Shown: positions 1 to 8,923, counted from the stretch's first letter. The stretch is 64,000 bases of DNA from Mucilaginibacter terrenus (GCF_003432065.1 NZ_QWDE01000002.1:620001-684000); one strand, 5' to 3'. Notes: generated by a model from the letters alone, not told the origin. Program-made: numbers and translations.

Positions 1-1
1 A

Positions 2-307
2 TCTATGCACTATTCTCATGCAAACGGATGGGAGTTTGATAAGTACAATGGCAAGCTGCTTAAGGCTTATATCTATGATAAAAAGAGCCCCGGTCTTAAG
101 CTTACCGAAATGAACTACGACATCCACGTAGGCCAGATACTTGGCCTGCCCGGTAAGATCATCGCGTTTTTAGTAAGCTTGATTTGCGCTAGTTTGCCGG
201 TTACGGGATTTATTATCTGGCTTGGTAAACGTAAAAAGCCCAGGGGTAAAAAAGTAAAAGTAGCGGTACATCGTAAAACTCACAAAAAGCAATTAGCTGC
301 TGTATAA
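2..307 (+). CDS. PepSY-associated membrane protein, C-terminal part (partial)
   Basis: Only the last ~100 residues are inside the window; the frame is open to the left edge, so the ATG at 5 is probably internal. The segment holds a tyrosine-rich extracytoplasmic stretch, the family-typical YDIHVGQILGLPGK motif, one hydrophobic helix (about residues 52-75) and a Lys/Arg-rich cytoplasmic tail. This is the usual C-terminus of PepSY-associated TM helix proteins, which in Bacteroidota are often found near siderophore receptors and are thought to act as inner-membrane reductases or accessory factors in iron uptake. The iron link cannot be tested here because the upstream neighbours are missing. Confidence 0.75.
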   Translation, partial: SMHYSHANGWEFDKYNGKLLKAYIYDKKSPGLKLTEMNYDIHVGQILGLPGKIIAFLVSLICASLPVTGFIIWLGKRKKPRGKKVKVAVHRKTHKKQLAAV

Positions 308-333
308 ATAACAATGCGGAATAGTTCGCCTTA

Positions 334-1347
334 TTATTTATATTCTATTACCACATCATCAGTAATAGCATGCCCTGTACAGGTGAGTATCCAGCCTTGC
401 GACAAATCTTTTTCTGTAAGTACATCATTCCTTACCATTTCTACTTTGCCGCTTTTGCAGTAAGCTACACATGCTGAGCAAACACCGTTGCGGCAGCTGT
501 AAGGAAGTTGTATTTTGTTTTGCAGGGCTGCCTGAAGTATAGATTGATCCTCCCCTTGCTGCACATCGTGCAGTTCGCCATGTATAGCGATCTTAATGTT
601 TTTGGGAGGAAAGTTTTTGTAGGTTTTACTCACCGAAACGGCATCCACCACAAAGTTTTCTCTACGGATCTTATTATCTTCAATGTGCATATAATGCAGG
701 CTAAGCCTTATCATACGCATGTAGGTAAATGGTCCACACAGGTAGAATTCTGCCCTGCCTTTATCAAAGCACATCAGTTTATTTACCAGTTGCTCCACTA
801 CAAGGTTATTCAGCCTTTTTGCTTCGCTACTCAGCAGGTGTACTAAGTTAAATCGGTCTTTAAAGTTAATGGCAAGCTCCTCAAGTTCGTTCCTGAAAAT
901 AATGTGTGCCACGCTTTGGCTGCTGTAGATCAGATGTACTTTGCTTGCACCCGGACGGTTAAGAATGTACTTTAATTGTGAGAATACCGGTGAAATGCCA
1001 CTGCCGGCAGCAAAAAGAAAAATATCTTTCTGATCATCGTGATTGCTCACCGTAAATTTTCCTGCTGGTTCGGCAGCAAACAGAATGTCGCCGGGATGAA
1101 CCTTGGTAAGGAGGAAACGGGAAATTTCGCCGTTCACTACCCGCTTTACGGTTATGGCTAGAAGCTCCTCGTCCGGTGATGAGCTTAATGAGTAGGAGCG
1201 CCTGATCTCCTCGTTATGATGCTGGAATATGAGCGTGAGGAACTGCCCTGCCGAATACCTGATTTTTTCTGCAGATGTGGTACTTAAATAGAAAGTGGCT
1301 GTGTCGGGTAATTCCCTTTTAATACTGTCAACCCTTAACTTGATCAT
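334..1347 (-). CDS. Ferredoxin-NADP reductase-like protein with C-terminal 2Fe-2S domain (PaaE-type)
   Basis: 337 aa. An N-terminal FAD-binding barrel has the RSYSLSSSP flavin motif. An NAD(P)-binding domain follows, with the glycine-rich LFAAGSGISPV motif. The C-terminal plant-type [2Fe-2S] ferredoxin domain has the Cys pattern C-x4-C-x2-C (SCRNGVCSACV) and a last Cys in LTCTGHA. This order is that of the phenylacetyl-CoA epoxidase reductase PaaE and related electron-transfer flavoproteins, which pass electrons from NAD(P)H to an oxygenase or desaturase. No paa genes are nearby, so the partner is unknown. The gene starts 6 nt after the stop of the MDR oxidoreductase, which suggests co-transcription. 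Confidence 0.85.
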   Translation of the reverse strand: MIKLRVDSIKRELPDTATFYLSTTSAEKIRYSAGQFLTLIFQHHNEEIRRSYSLSSSPDEELLAITVKRVVNGEISRFLLTKVHPGDILFAAEPAGKFTVSNHDDQKDIFLFAAGSGISPVFSQLKYILNRPGASKVHLIYSSQSVAHIIFRNELEELAINFKDRFNLVHLLSSEAKRLNNLVVEQLVNKLMCFDKGRAEFYLCGPFTYMRMIRLSLHYMHIEDNKIRRENFVVDAVSVSKTYKNFPPKNIKIAIHGELHDVQQGEDQSILQAALQNKIQLPYSCRNGVCSACVAYCKSGKVEMVRNDVLTEKDLSQGWILTCTGHAITDDVVIEYK

Positions 1348-1353
1348 GATTAA

Positions 1354-2349
1354 TTACGACACCTGTAAAACCAACTTGCCGAATTGCGACGACTTACCCA
1401 TCTTGTCGATAGCCTGTTTAGCTTCAGCCAAAGGAAATACTTCGTCAATTACCGGGGTTATTTGATGTTCTTTAACAAAGTTCATCATTGCGGAAAACTC
1501 GTTGTTTGTACCCATAGTAGTACCTAGCAACTGGAGTTGCTTCCAAAATAAAGGCCTCGCGTTTATCTCAGGGATATCGCCTGCCGTTCCGCCGAAGAAC
1601 ACAATACGCCCGCCTGGATTACAAAGGTCCGGAATTTTAACGAAGTTAGGACCTAGGGCACTGTCAACCACTATATCAAAGCCGCCTGCTAATTGTTTAA
1701 GTTGCTCTGCCCAATCTTGTGCTTTATAACTTACGCCTGCGGCTGCACCTAATTGTTTAGCCTTTTCAATCTTTTCACCACTACCAGAGGTGACAAAAAC
1801 CTGGCATCCTGCAGCTACAGCCCACTGCAGCAGGAAGGTTCCTGTTCCGGCACCTACTCCAACAACAAGCACTTTATCGCCTGCTTTCGCATGCGCCTTA
1901 CTGAATAAAGCACGATATGCTGTTAAACCAGCAAGCGGAAGCGCTGCAGCCTGCTGCCAATTTAAGTGCGCAGGTTTACTATGCAGTTGTGCGGCACTTA
2001 CCTTAACGTATTTTGCTAGCGTGCCGTCATCCGGCAGCCCCAGTATTTTAAATTCTTTTGATTGAAACTCGGCGTGTTCGCCCCAGTTAATGGACGGATT
2101 TATAATTACCTCTTTATTCAACCATTCTTCTGCGCCGGCGCCTGCTTCGGTGACAATGCCTGCTCCGTCGGCACCTAAAATGGTTGGGTACTTTATACCA
2201 GCGTACTTGCCAATAGTTATCCAATAATCGCGACGATTGAGTGCTGCGGCTTTTATTTGTACCAGCACTTCACCTGCCCCGGGCACAGGCTTATCAACAT
2301 CTTTGTATACCACAGGGTTTTCGGCAGATTCGAGAACGATAGCTTTCAT
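1354..2349 (-). CDS. Zinc-type alcohol dehydrogenase / quinone oxidoreductase (MDR superfamily)
   Basis: 331 aa. The N-terminal GroES-like domain (about 1-120) has the ALNRRDYWITIGKY and GADGAGIV motifs. The Rossmann domain has the nucleotide-binding GVGAGTGTFLLQWA motif. The cysteines that bind structural or catalytic zinc in true alcohol dehydrogenases are not evident, so this is closer to the NADPH:quinone reductase/enoyl reductase branch. Substrate is unknown. It is followed at 6 nt by the flavin/iron-sulfur reductase gene on the same strand. The sodA terminator lies directly in front of its ATG, so its own promoter is unclear and low-level read-through may drive it. Confidence 0.85.
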   Translation of the reverse strand: MKAIVLESAENPVVYKDVDKPVPGAGEVLVQIKAAALNRRDYWITIGKYAGIKYPTILGADGAGIVTEAGAGAEEWLNKEVIINPSINWGEHAEFQSKEFKILGLPDDGTLAKYVKVSAAQLHSKPAHLNWQQAAALPLAGLTAYRALFSKAHAKAGDKVLVVGVGAGTGTFLLQWAVAAGCQVFVTSGSGEKIEKAKQLGAAAGVSYKAQDWAEQLKQLAGGFDIVVDSALGPNFVKIPDLCNPGGRIVFFGGTAGDIPEINARPLFWKQLQLLGTTMGTNNEFSAMMNFVKEHQITPVIDEVFPLAEAKQAIDKMGKSSQFGKLVLQVS

Positions 2350-2360
2350 ATTTTAAAAAT

Positions 2361-2397
2361 AAAAAAGCGGCAGTATTGTTTCCAATCTGCCGCTTGT
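2361..2397 (-). terminator. Rho-independent terminator after sodA
   Basis: Inverted repeat AAGCGGCAG (2365-2373) / CTGCCGCTT (2387-2395) with a 13-nt loop. On the minus strand it is followed by an uninterrupted T run. It lies 33 nt after the sodA stop and ends about 12 nt before the ATG of the next gene. Confidence 0.85.
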
Positions 2398-2429
2398 ATT
2401 TCAATATTTCCCCTAAAGGAACAAGATAA

Positions 2430-3041
2430 TTATGCGGTTGCTTTTGTGTACAACTCAGACACGTGTGCCCAATTGATAACATTCCAGATAGCAGCTAGGT
2501 AATCCGGACGGCGGTTCTGGTATTTCAGGTAATAAGCATGCTCCCAAACGTCAATCCCTAATATTGGAGTGCCTTTTACTTCGGCAATGTCCATCAACGG
2601 GTTATCCTGGTTAGGAGTTGATGTAACCGCTAGCTTTTTATCTGCAGTAACAACCAACCATGCCCAGCCAGAGCCGAAACGGGTAGCACCTGCTTCAGAT
2701 ACTTTCGTCTTGAAATCGGCAAAAGAACCAAAGGTGCTCTTAATGGCGTCAGCTAATGCGCCGGTAGGTTCACCACCGCCATTCGGCGACAATAAGGTCC
2801 AAAATAAAGTATGGTTATAGTGGCCACCGCCATTGTTGCGTACAGCAGCAGGGTACTTAGAGATGTTTTTGATAATGTCTTCTATTTTACCATCAGCTTC
2901 AGGCTTGCCTTCAAGTGCTTTGTTAAGGTTGGTAACATAAGCCTGGTGGTGTTTGCCATGGTGAATTTCCATGGTTGCTTTATCAATATGCGGTTCCAGT
3001 GCATCGGTAGCGTAAGGTAACGCCGGTAGTGTAAATGCCAT
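2430..3041 (-). CDS. sodA: Superoxide dismutase, Mn/Fe type
   Basis: 203 aa, normal length for the cytoplasmic Fe/Mn family. It converts superoxide to H2O2 and O2. Metal ligands are recognisable: the first His in the [19 protein letters not shown] segment, the second in HYNHTLFW, and Asp and His in [11 protein letters not shown]. The NNGGGHYNH form and the VWEHAYY signature fit a Mn or cambialistic enzyme; metal choice cannot be settled from sequence. There is no signal peptide. It has its own -7 box upstream and its own terminator downstream, so it is probably monocistronic. Confidence 0.96.
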   Translation of the reverse strand: MAFTLPALPYATDALEPHIDKATMEIHHGKHHQAYVTNLNKALEGKPEADGKIEDIIKNISKYPAAVRNNGGGHYNHTLFWTLLSPNGGGEPTGALADAIKSTFGSFADFKTKVSEAGATRFGSGWAWLVVTADKKLAVTSTPNQDNPLMDIAEVKGTPILGIDVWEHAYYLKYQNRRPDYLAAIWNVINWAHVSELYTKATA

Positions 3042-3078
3042 AGTGTTTTAGTTTAATGGTTAACAATGTGTTGCCCAG

Positions 3079-3086
3079 CAAATATA
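3079..3086 (-). promoter_or_regulatory. sodA promoter, -7 box
   Basis: Minus-strand TATATTTG, an exact match to the Bacteroidota TAnnTTTG -7 element, 37 nt before the sodA ATG. No TTTG stands 19 nt upstream. The predicted leader is about 30 nt. Confidence 0.6.
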
Positions 3087-3139
3087 AGCGGCGAAACCAA
3101 TTATTGTTCTAAAGAAATGTCATTTAATGGTTCAACTAG

Positions 3140-3607
3140 CTATCTCTTGCTCTTAAAAAAATCTTTCACCAATTGTGAACATTCGTTCTCAAATATGCCC
3201 CCGGTAATGAGGGTCTTGGGATGGGTGATCTTTTGATTAAGCCTGCCGAAACCCATGCGGGTGTCATAGGCACCAAATACTATTCGGCCTATTTGAAACC
3301 AGTAGCTTGCTCCGGCGCACATTACGCAGGGTTCCAGCGTCACATACAGTGTACACTCTTTAAGGTACTTGCCCCCGATATAATTGGTTGCAGCGGTAAG
3401 CGCCTGCATCTCTGCATGGGCCGAGACATCGTTAAGCCGTTCGGTTAGATTATGCCCCCGGCCGATGATCTGACCTTTACATACAACTATTGCCCCAATA
3501 GGAATCTCGTCTTCTTTAAGTGCCAGTCGCGCTTCTTTAAGCGCCTCGTTCATAAAAAACTCGTCGGGCGATATAGCTGGTTCGTCGTCGAAAGTTACGT
3601 ATCTCAT
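3140..3607 (-). CDS. tadA: Cytidine/deoxycytidylate deaminase family protein, tRNA adenosine deaminase TadA
   Basis: 155 aa. The zinc and catalytic residues of the deaminase fold are present: HAEMQAL (His ligand and catalytic Glu) and PCVMCAGA (two Cys ligands). TadA deaminates the wobble adenosine of tRNA-Arg(ACG) to inosine. The C-terminal QLVKDFFKSKR end is TadA-like. The gene begins on the base after the stop of the tRNA-binding-domain gene (TAA then ATG with no gap), so the two are translationally coupled. A guanine-deaminase-like function is the less likely alternative. Confidence 0.88.
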   Translation of the reverse strand: MRYVTFDDEPAISPDEFFMNEALKEARLALKEDEIPIGAIVVCKGQIIGRGHNLTERLNDVSAHAEMQALTAATNYIGGKYLKECTLYVTLEPCVMCAGASYWFQIGRIVFGAYDTRMGFGRLNQKITHPKTLITGGIFENECSQLVKDFFKSKR

Positions 3608-3943
3608 TTATATAAGCTTACTGCCGTTTGGTACTGGTTTATCAACGGCTGCTAACACTATGTCGCCATTTTCGTCAGCAAATCCCGTCACCAAAAACTC
3701 CGACATGAAGTTAGCTATCTGTTTTTTAGGAAAGTTTATTACACCTACAATTTGTCTGCCGGGCAGTTCTTCTTTACTGTAATGCTTGGTAATCTGGGCG
3801 CTGGATTGCTTTATGCCAAATGGGCCAAAATCAACGGTTATTTTATAGGCAGGTTTACGCGCCTGGGGAAAATCAGCCACTTCCAATATCGTACCTACGC
3901 GTAGTTCTACCTTTTCGAAGTCGTGCCAATTAATGGTGTCCAT
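3608..3943 (-). CDS. csaA: tRNA-binding domain protein, CsaA-like
   Basis: 111 aa, essentially one OB-fold tRNA-binding domain ([21 protein letters not shown], then [21 protein letters not shown]). This is the standard length and layout of CsaA, described in Bacillus as a chaperone with protein-secretion-related activity. The domain is also the tRNA-binding module of MetRS and Arc1p. It is followed without any gap by tadA, so both products act around tRNA, although the CsaA role in this phylum is not known to me. Its -7 box ends only 5 nt before the ATG. Confidence 0.85.
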   Translation of the reverse strand: MDTINWHDFEKVELRVGTILEVADFPQARKPAYKITVDFGPFGIKQSSAQITKHYSKEELPGRQIVGVINFPKKQIANFMSEFLVTGFADENGDIVLAAVDKPVPNGSKLI

Positions 3944-3948
3944 ACACG

Positions 3949-3981
3949 CAAAGGTATCAAATCGCCTTAATCAATAACAAA
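3949..3981 (-). promoter_or_regulatory. Promoter of the csaA-tadA operon, probably leaderless
   Basis: Minus-strand TACCTTTG (3956-3949) matches TAnnTTTG exactly. A TTTG stands 21 nt further upstream (3981-3978). The last base of the -7 box is 5 nt from the ATG, so transcription should begin at or next to the start codon. Confidence 0.55.
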
Positions 3982-3994
3982 CGTCACAGAGCAC

Positions 3995-5821
3995 TTAATT
4001 AACCAGTTTCCCTGTGAGATCTACTTTTCGTGCAAAAGGGCGGAGATACCGATTGGCCAGAACTGCAAACTCACGACGAGTAACCGGTCTGCTCACATCA
4101 AAGGTGGTACTGAACTTGTACTTGGTTTTCCAGTTCGCCTGCATAACCCTTAAAAGCGTTTGCGGATCAGTAAGTGACATCTCGCTAATGTAGGACAGCA
4201 AATTTCCTAATGTGAATTTTTCGCCAGGGCTGGTCCGATTAAACCAAAGAAACGAACGCGTGTAAGCGTCGTTCAAAAAGGGTTTTACTTCCGCGGTATA
4301 CACAATGGTATCCGGCATAAAAAGTACCTGTGCGCTATTGCCGGTAATCTTGAGAATGCCTTGAAGCATGCCCGTAGCGCCAATTTGCTGTACGTCCCGG
4401 TAAGCCGAATCTGTTTTTGGAATATCCGCGAACGGCATTATCGAACCGCCGTAAATCATGATCTCCTCCTGGATCTTACGCGCATCAATTTCTTTTGTGG
4501 TCTTTTTAAAAAAGGCGCACCATGCCGCAGACGCACCAACACCTTGGCCGAGCGTCATTTGTACCGAAGGGTACATAGTGCTGGCATTTACAAGGTGAGT
4601 TACAGACAGTGCCTTTTCGGTAACGAATAGGTTTTCCTGATCTTTGGCGATTACTGCGCCTAACGGAATAGTGTACCCGGGAAATGGCGGGTACTTTATC
4701 TTAGGCGCTCCGGGTGTAATGTAACTCTGCCCGGGCATAGCATCGCCTATGCCGATAGATGTGCGGTAAAGTTTTGAGCCTCGGTCATAAGGGGTATAGA
4801 TATCATCAAGCACCATGCGCACCAAGCCCATTGCACGCCGGTTCTCCCGAATGTATGGGATAAGCGGCAGGTGATCTTTGGTTGGAAACTCATCTGACAG
4901 GCCAAAGTTCTTATACCCAAGCTCTGTTTGCAAGTAGTAGATTAACCCTAGCGTACGGAGACGTGCTTGCTTAAAAGTATTCTCCCGATCTTCGGGTAAC
5001 AAGTCGTTTGAAGTTACAGAATACTGGTTGCCACAATCCGCCCAATTAATCATGTATTTGTCGTTGATAAGTGCGCCGCTTGCCAGCAGTTTAGGGATAG
5101 AAGCTTTTTTTAAACAAGTATATAACGATGGATTGTAACCTTCTGGTTTTGCTATGGTCTTGTTAGCTGCCTTGCCAAAATCTTTGAGGATAGCTATCCA
5201 ACTAATATCTTGTATCTGGTTGGTGGCATTGTCTGGTGCCTGCTGTTCGCCGGTATCTTTTCGGCTGTCAAACCCGCTATTAAATAGTACACCCGCCTTT
5301 GCAGCTGCATCACCAAGCTCGGTTGCATCCACTAGTGCGCGGGCCTTTACGATATCGGTTTTGCCGTTAATGGTGATGGCAACTTCCCAGCCTGTACCGT
5401 CTTTTTTTACTGTGGTAAAGGGGGTACTTAGTTTAACTGTCAGGTTTTTAACTGTATCCGTCCATTTTTTCAGGATAGAAGCGCCTACTGAAGGTTCAAA
5501 TGCAAGCACGGCATTCCTGGTAGTGTCATATCCCAGCCTTGTTTTGTAAAAGTTATTCACTCGTCCCCTGAATTCAGCATAAATGCCGGATGGTAAATTG
5601 CGGTTGGCTTCCAGTATGCACATGCCGCCGCTAGTCATGCTGCCGCCTAACCATGGTCCTTCTTCTACGAGCAATGTTTTTACGTTACTTCGGGCGCTTT
5701 GTATAGCCGCCGCAACTCCGCTGGCTCCGCCGCCAAGTACCAGCACATCGGTTTTAATAGTTTCGGCATGGACGTATGTGGAGATGAAAAACAGTAGGAG
5801 GGGGAGGATTTTTTTGATCAT
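3995..5821 (-). CDS. Secreted FAD-dependent oxidoreductase (FAD_oxidored family)
   Basis: 608 aa with an N-terminal signal peptide (MIKKILPLLLFFISTYVHA). A dinucleotide-binding motif (VLVLGGGASGVAAA) follows at once, and VDATELGDAAAKAG in the second FAD-contact region is typical of the PF12831 family. Such proteins are common in Bacteroidota polysaccharide-use and exported oxidoreductase sets, but the substrate is generally unknown. FAD binding outside the cytoplasm would need export after folding or periplasmic loading; the signal lacks a twin-arginine pair, so the route is open. No neighbour gives a pathway. The opposite-strand DinB gene starts 88 nt away. Confidence 0.8.
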   Translation of the reverse strand: MIKKILPLLLFFISTYVHAETIKTDVLVLGGGASGVAAAIQSARSNVKTLLVEEGPWLGGSMTSGGMCILEANRNLPSGIYAEFRGRVNNFYKTRLGYDTTRNAVLAFEPSVGASILKKWTDTVKNLTVKLSTPFTTVKKDGTGWEVAITINGKTDIVKARALVDATELGDAAAKAGVLFNSGFDSRKDTGEQQAPDNATNQIQDISWIAILKDFGKAANKTIAKPEGYNPSLYTCLKKASIPKLLASGALINDKYMINWADCGNQYSVTSNDLLPEDRENTFKQARLRTLGLIYYLQTELGYKNFGLSDEFPTKDHLPLIPYIRENRRAMGLVRMVLDDIYTPYDRGSKLYRTSIGIGDAMPGQSYITPGAPKIKYPPFPGYTIPLGAVIAKDQENLFVTEKALSVTHLVNASTMYPSVQMTLGQGVGASAAWCAFFKKTTKEIDARKIQEEIMIYGGSIMPFADIPKTDSAYRDVQQIGATGMLQGILKITGNSAQVLFMPDTIVYTAEVKPFLNDAYTRSFLWFNRTSPGEKFTLGNLLSYISEMSLTDPQTLLRVMQANWKTKYKFSTTFDVSRPVTRREFAVLANRYLRPFARKVDLTGKLVN

Positions 5822-5909
5822 CGGTTAGCAAAACAACTACAAAACGCTAAATTAGGGCAAATCCTTATCAGGACTGTATAAATTAATTCTCCTAACCTAA
5901 CAAAAAGAC

Positions 5910-6446
5910 ATGACAGACGAGCAAATGAAATACCCTATCGGGAAGTTTGTACCGCCGGTAACCTATATAGCTGAAGATAAGCGCAAATGGATAAGTGAAC
6001 TACGCACCCTGCCCGGCAAAATGCGCAATGCCATAATGCCCCTGAACGATCGTCAGTTAGATACACCCTACCGTACCGGGGGATGGACGCTGAGACAGGT
6101 TGTACACCACGTAGCAGACAGCCACATGAATTCGCTTATGCGGTTTAAACTTGCACTTACCGAGGAAAACCCAACTATAAAGCCCTACGAGGAAGCAGAC
6201 TGGGCGCTGTTACCCGACTATCGCCTGGCATCCGAGCCTTCGCTGAGGATGCTGGAGGGCATACACATACACATGGTGGCCTTGTTTGAGACGCTTACCG
6301 AGGAGCAATGGGACCGTACTTTTTATCACCCAGCTTCCGGTGAGGCCGTAACCTTGAAGAAAGGTTTGGCGCTTTATGCCTGGCACGGAAAGCACCACCT
6401 GGCACACCTTACCGAGACCATTAAGAAATTTAACCAAGTGCAGTAA
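5910..6446 (+). CDS. DinB/YfiT-family putative metal-dependent hydrolase (BstA-like)
   Basis: 178 aa four-helix DinB-fold protein. The three metal-binding histidines of the YfiT/BstA group are visible: one in RQVVHHVADSHM and two in WHGKHHLAHL. The N-terminal YPIGKFVPP segment is characteristic of YfiT. In Bacillus the family includes bacillithiol S-transferases; in Bacteroidota it is usually annotated as a putative hydrolase. ATG chosen at 5910, the first in frame; the RBS is weak, as is normal here. The stop codon is followed within 3 nt by the intergenic repeat. Confidence 0.85.
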   Translation: MTDEQMKYPIGKFVPPVTYIAEDKRKWISELRTLPGKMRNAIMPLNDRQLDTPYRTGGWTLRQVVHHVADSHMNSLMRFKLALTEENPTIKPYEEADWALLPDYRLASEPSLRMLEGIHIHMVALFETLTEEQWDRTFYHPASGEAVTLKKGLALYAWHGKHHLAHLTETIKKFNQVQ

Positions 6447-6448
6447 AG

Positions 6449-6655
6449 TGTTCAAAAGTGTTCAGCTTTTTTGAGTACATGCTGATTTGAACACTTTTGA
6501 ACAGCTCGGCAAAACTCTGAAAAATCGTTGTAAATAGCATCAATAAGCAGGTTTTTGGCAGGAAATCTTAACAGCAACCTGCAAAAACCACACTTATTTT
6601 ACAGGCTATTTTAACATAAATTTGCAAGTAATAGTATTTATTACAGGTGTAAATG
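6449..6655 (+). repeat. Intergenic repeat, copy 1 (partner at 59954-60160)
   Basis: This stretch shares ordered blocks with 59954-60160: AAAAGTGTTCAGCTTTTTT (6454), AAAAACCACACT (6583) and TTTGCAAGTAATAG (6621) followed by ATTACAGGT. Offsets from the first block are 129 and 167 nt here and 130 and 168 nt in the other copy. This copy has a perfect 16-bp inverted repeat, TGTTCAAAAGTGTTCA (6449-6464) / TGAACACTTTTGAACA (6488-6503), with a 23-nt loop. Near its 3' end it has an exact -7 box TAAATTTG (6617-6624) and a GTAATA/TATTAC hairpin. It lies between convergent genes. Confidence 0.75.
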
Positions 6656-6671
6656 CCAAGCTGTGGTTAAC

Positions 6672-6703
6672 AAAAAAGGCGGTCTGAAAAGACCGCGTTT
6701 TTT
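6672..6703. terminator. Bidirectional terminator
   Basis: GCGGTC/GACCGC stem (6679-6696) with loop TGAAAA, flanked by an A run on the left and a T run on the right, so it can work on both strands. It abuts the stop codon of the minus-strand gene at 6702 and stands 57 nt after the TTTGCAAG block of repeat copy 1. Confidence 0.8.
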
Positions 6704-8120
6704 ACATGTTCATGGTGTTCATGCTGCTTCGTTTGCCACCCATTTTCATGAGTGCGGGCGTGATGCGGAGGTACACCTGGAACCCGATAGGAGCAGACCC
6801 ATACAGCGGCCTAAGCACCGTTGGCGATGCATTTACCGTAGCCTGCAGCCCTGCAGTAAGGTTGGTTTGCTTAAAGGTTGTTAGGATGTGGTTAACTCCA
6901 AGCGTGATGGCATTTATGTTGAACCTTGGGTCGCCGGGGTACTGGGCTTCAAGATCCAATTCTTCTGCATCCTTCTGTACAAATTCATACCGGCCATAAA
7001 TCGCCGTCTTATGCAGCTGCAAGCTGCTTTCCAGTAACACGGCGGGCTCGGTGCGGCCATCATGTGAGTTTTGCCCGTACACCAGTGTGGTGGAAATGTA
7101 GCTGTCGTCATTCAGCATTTTTGTATGGATGGCTGATGCCGAAAAACGGTCCACATCCTCCTGCGGCTCTGCTTCTTCGGGGCTTTTGAGCCACCCGTTA
7201 GACACCTGTAAAGCCCATTCTTTTGTCGGGTTTACAGATAAGCGTACCGAGTAGGAATCAAACTTTGCTTTGTCAAACCCATAACGGTACTCGTCAGGCT
7301 CACGTCCGGTAAAAACGGACCCTTCCAGCTTTACATTCTTGTACCTGAAGCCCAGCGTTGCTGTTCCAAACGTAATATGCGTTGCATCCGCATAATGATG
7401 GCTCAACGGTGCGTCGGGGTTGTTCATGGCCGAGATGCGGTGCATAAACACCGGCGGCCCTAAAGCAGGTTCGCCTGGGTAACCTACAGATAGTGATACA
7501 TCCGTGTTTTTCGCAACCCTTTGCGTGTAACCAATGTTCAGTTCTGCAAAAAGGTCATGAGGGTGCTGTCTGTCCACCAGTTTGTTCCCTTTGTATGATT
7601 CGCCTGTTTGGTAAAGCAGCGGATAACCACCCGCGCCAACCGTAAAGGGATCAAACGAGAACATGGTGTTTATGGAAAAAAGACCGTTACTGCCAACTTT
7701 GCGTTGCGCCATGTACATAAACCAGTTTGGCGCATCAAATTGCTTGCCTCCGCGGCTGCCTTTGTTGAACAAGTCCTGGTTGGTATAGCGTGCAAACACA
7801 CTTCCGTGTACCATGTGCATCCACTTTTTGCCATGCATCATATACATGTACATTGGGGTTTCGTCAGGCATCCATGATGTGCCGGATCCGTCACGGTTCA
7901 TGGGCAGGTCCAATGAAAACTGGCTGCTCATCATCATGTGTTTGGCCGTATCTGCATGTGCCATGCCGGGCATATGCATATGATCATGCTGCATAGCCTT
8001 TTTTGGCGCAGGCTTATTTGTTGTAGTATCATGCTTCATGTGTTGCATGTGTTCCATATTCTGCGCGTTGGCTGTTAAGGCCCAGGCGCAAAGCAGGAGG
8101 AGTACTATATATCTGTTCAT
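6702..8120 (-). CDS. His/Met-rich outer-membrane beta-barrel protein, putative copper-associated
   Basis: 472 aa with a signal peptide (about 1-19, ending ALTANA). Residues 20-100 are extremely rich in Met and His (MEHMQHMKH, HDHMHMPGM, AKHMMMSS, MYMYMMHGKKWMHMVHG), as in copper-binding CopB-type proteins. The rest has alternating amphipathic strands and many aromatic residues, consistent with an outer-membrane barrel. I do not recognise a named family. It starts 5 nt after the stop of the previous barrel gene and is last in a minus-strand run with an HMA protein and a Cys/His-rich HYC_CC_PP protein. Role in copper or other soft-metal handling is inferred from composition and context. Confidence 0.65.
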   Translation of the reverse strand: MNRYIVLLLLCAWALTANAQNMEHMQHMKHDTTTNKPAPKKAMQHDHMHMPGMAHADTAKHMMMSSQFSLDLPMNRDGSGTSWMPDETPMYMYMMHGKKWMHMVHGSVFARYTNQDLFNKGSRGGKQFDAPNWFMYMAQRKVGSNGLFSINTMFSFDPFTVGAGGYPLLYQTGESYKGNKLVDRQHPHDLFAELNIGYTQRVAKNTDVSLSVGYPGEPALGPPVFMHRISAMNNPDAPLSHHYADATHITFGTATLGFRYKNVKLEGSVFTGREPDEYRYGFDKAKFDSYSVRLSVNPTKEWALQVSNGWLKSPEEAEPQEDVDRFSASAIHTKMLNDDSYISTTLVYGQNSHDGRTEPAVLLESSLQLHKTAIYGRYEFVQKDAEELDLEAQYPGDPRFNINAITLGVNHILTTFKQTNLTAGLQATVNASPTVLRPLYGSAPIGFQVYLRITPALMKMGGKRSSMNTMNM

Positions 8121-8125
8121 GACTG

Positions 8126-8923
8126 TTAAAGGTTAAAAAAGTTATACTCGAACCGCAGCAGGTACATATTCTTACTGTTGCGTTCCATCGAATTGAACAG
8201 TGGTGCGCGATAGGAGAAATCCAGCCGGCAAACACTGTTGAAAATGAATTGGATGGCTGGCGCTACGTCCAGGTAGCTTTGCCCATAGCCGGGATTTGCT
8301 TTGCCCAAGAACTCCGCATAAATGTTCATGTTTACCTGGTCGAAACTTTTGTATTGCTTTGGGAACAGAAGGTAACCGGCAGAAAAAGTGTAAGCCAGGG
8401 CGTTTTTAGCGCCCGTTACCGGCGTCGCGTCACCCGGATTATCGAACGCGCGCAGATAGCTTGCCGAACCCGATAGCGCCAGCTTGTGCATCAGCTTTGT
8501 AAAAACCATCCCTCCCTGCAGACCGGTATTATCGCCCTCCAACGCAATTTCCTGCAGGCTGTAAGGATTACGGCTGATGGCCGCCTTCCCGAACACGGCC
8601 CCGCGAAAGTGCGCGTGAACAGTGTCCTGCGAAAAGAACCGATACTTGGCATAAAAGCTTCCGCCCTCGAAGGATTGTTTCGGCCGGTAAAAACCAGACA
8701 GGTAAGCCGCGCCGTGCAGCATCAGTTTGCCGCTGGCGCCATACATAGCCTCCAATGTGGTGCGGGTTTTAAAATCCGGAGAAAAGAACCCCTGGTTCTC
8801 TATCCGTACACCAAGAGAACGGGCCGCCATATTGCTGGCAGGCTCGGTATTTACATATAACTCCTGCCCAAAAACAGTACATGCCATGGCCATCAGGCAA
8901 ATAGCCAGTAAAATGCGTTTCAT
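8126..8923 (-). CDS. Predicted outer-membrane beta-barrel protein of unknown function
   Basis: 265 aa with a signal peptide (MKRILLAICLMAMACTVFG, cleavage before QELY). The mature part is made of short amphipathic strands rich in Gly, Tyr and Phe and ends LRFEYNFFNL, an aromatic C-terminal strand typical of outer-membrane barrels. No named domain is recognised. It lies 21 nt after the HMA-domain gene and 5 nt before the His/Met-rich barrel gene, so it is probably part of the same metal-related operon. It could be a channel partner of that protein. Confidence 0.6.
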   Translation of the reverse strand: MKRILLAICLMAMACTVFGQELYVNTEPASNMAARSLGVRIENQGFFSPDFKTRTTLEAMYGASGKLMLHGAAYLSGFYRPKQSFEGGSFYAKYRFFSQDTVHAHFRGAVFGKAAISRNPYSLQEIALEGDNTGLQGGMVFTKLMHKLALSGSASYLRAFDNPGDATPVTGAKNALAYTFSAGYLLFPKQYKSFDQVNMNIYAEFLGKANPGYGQSYLDVAPAIQFIFNSVCRLDFSYRAPLFNSMERNSKNMYLLRFEYNFFNL

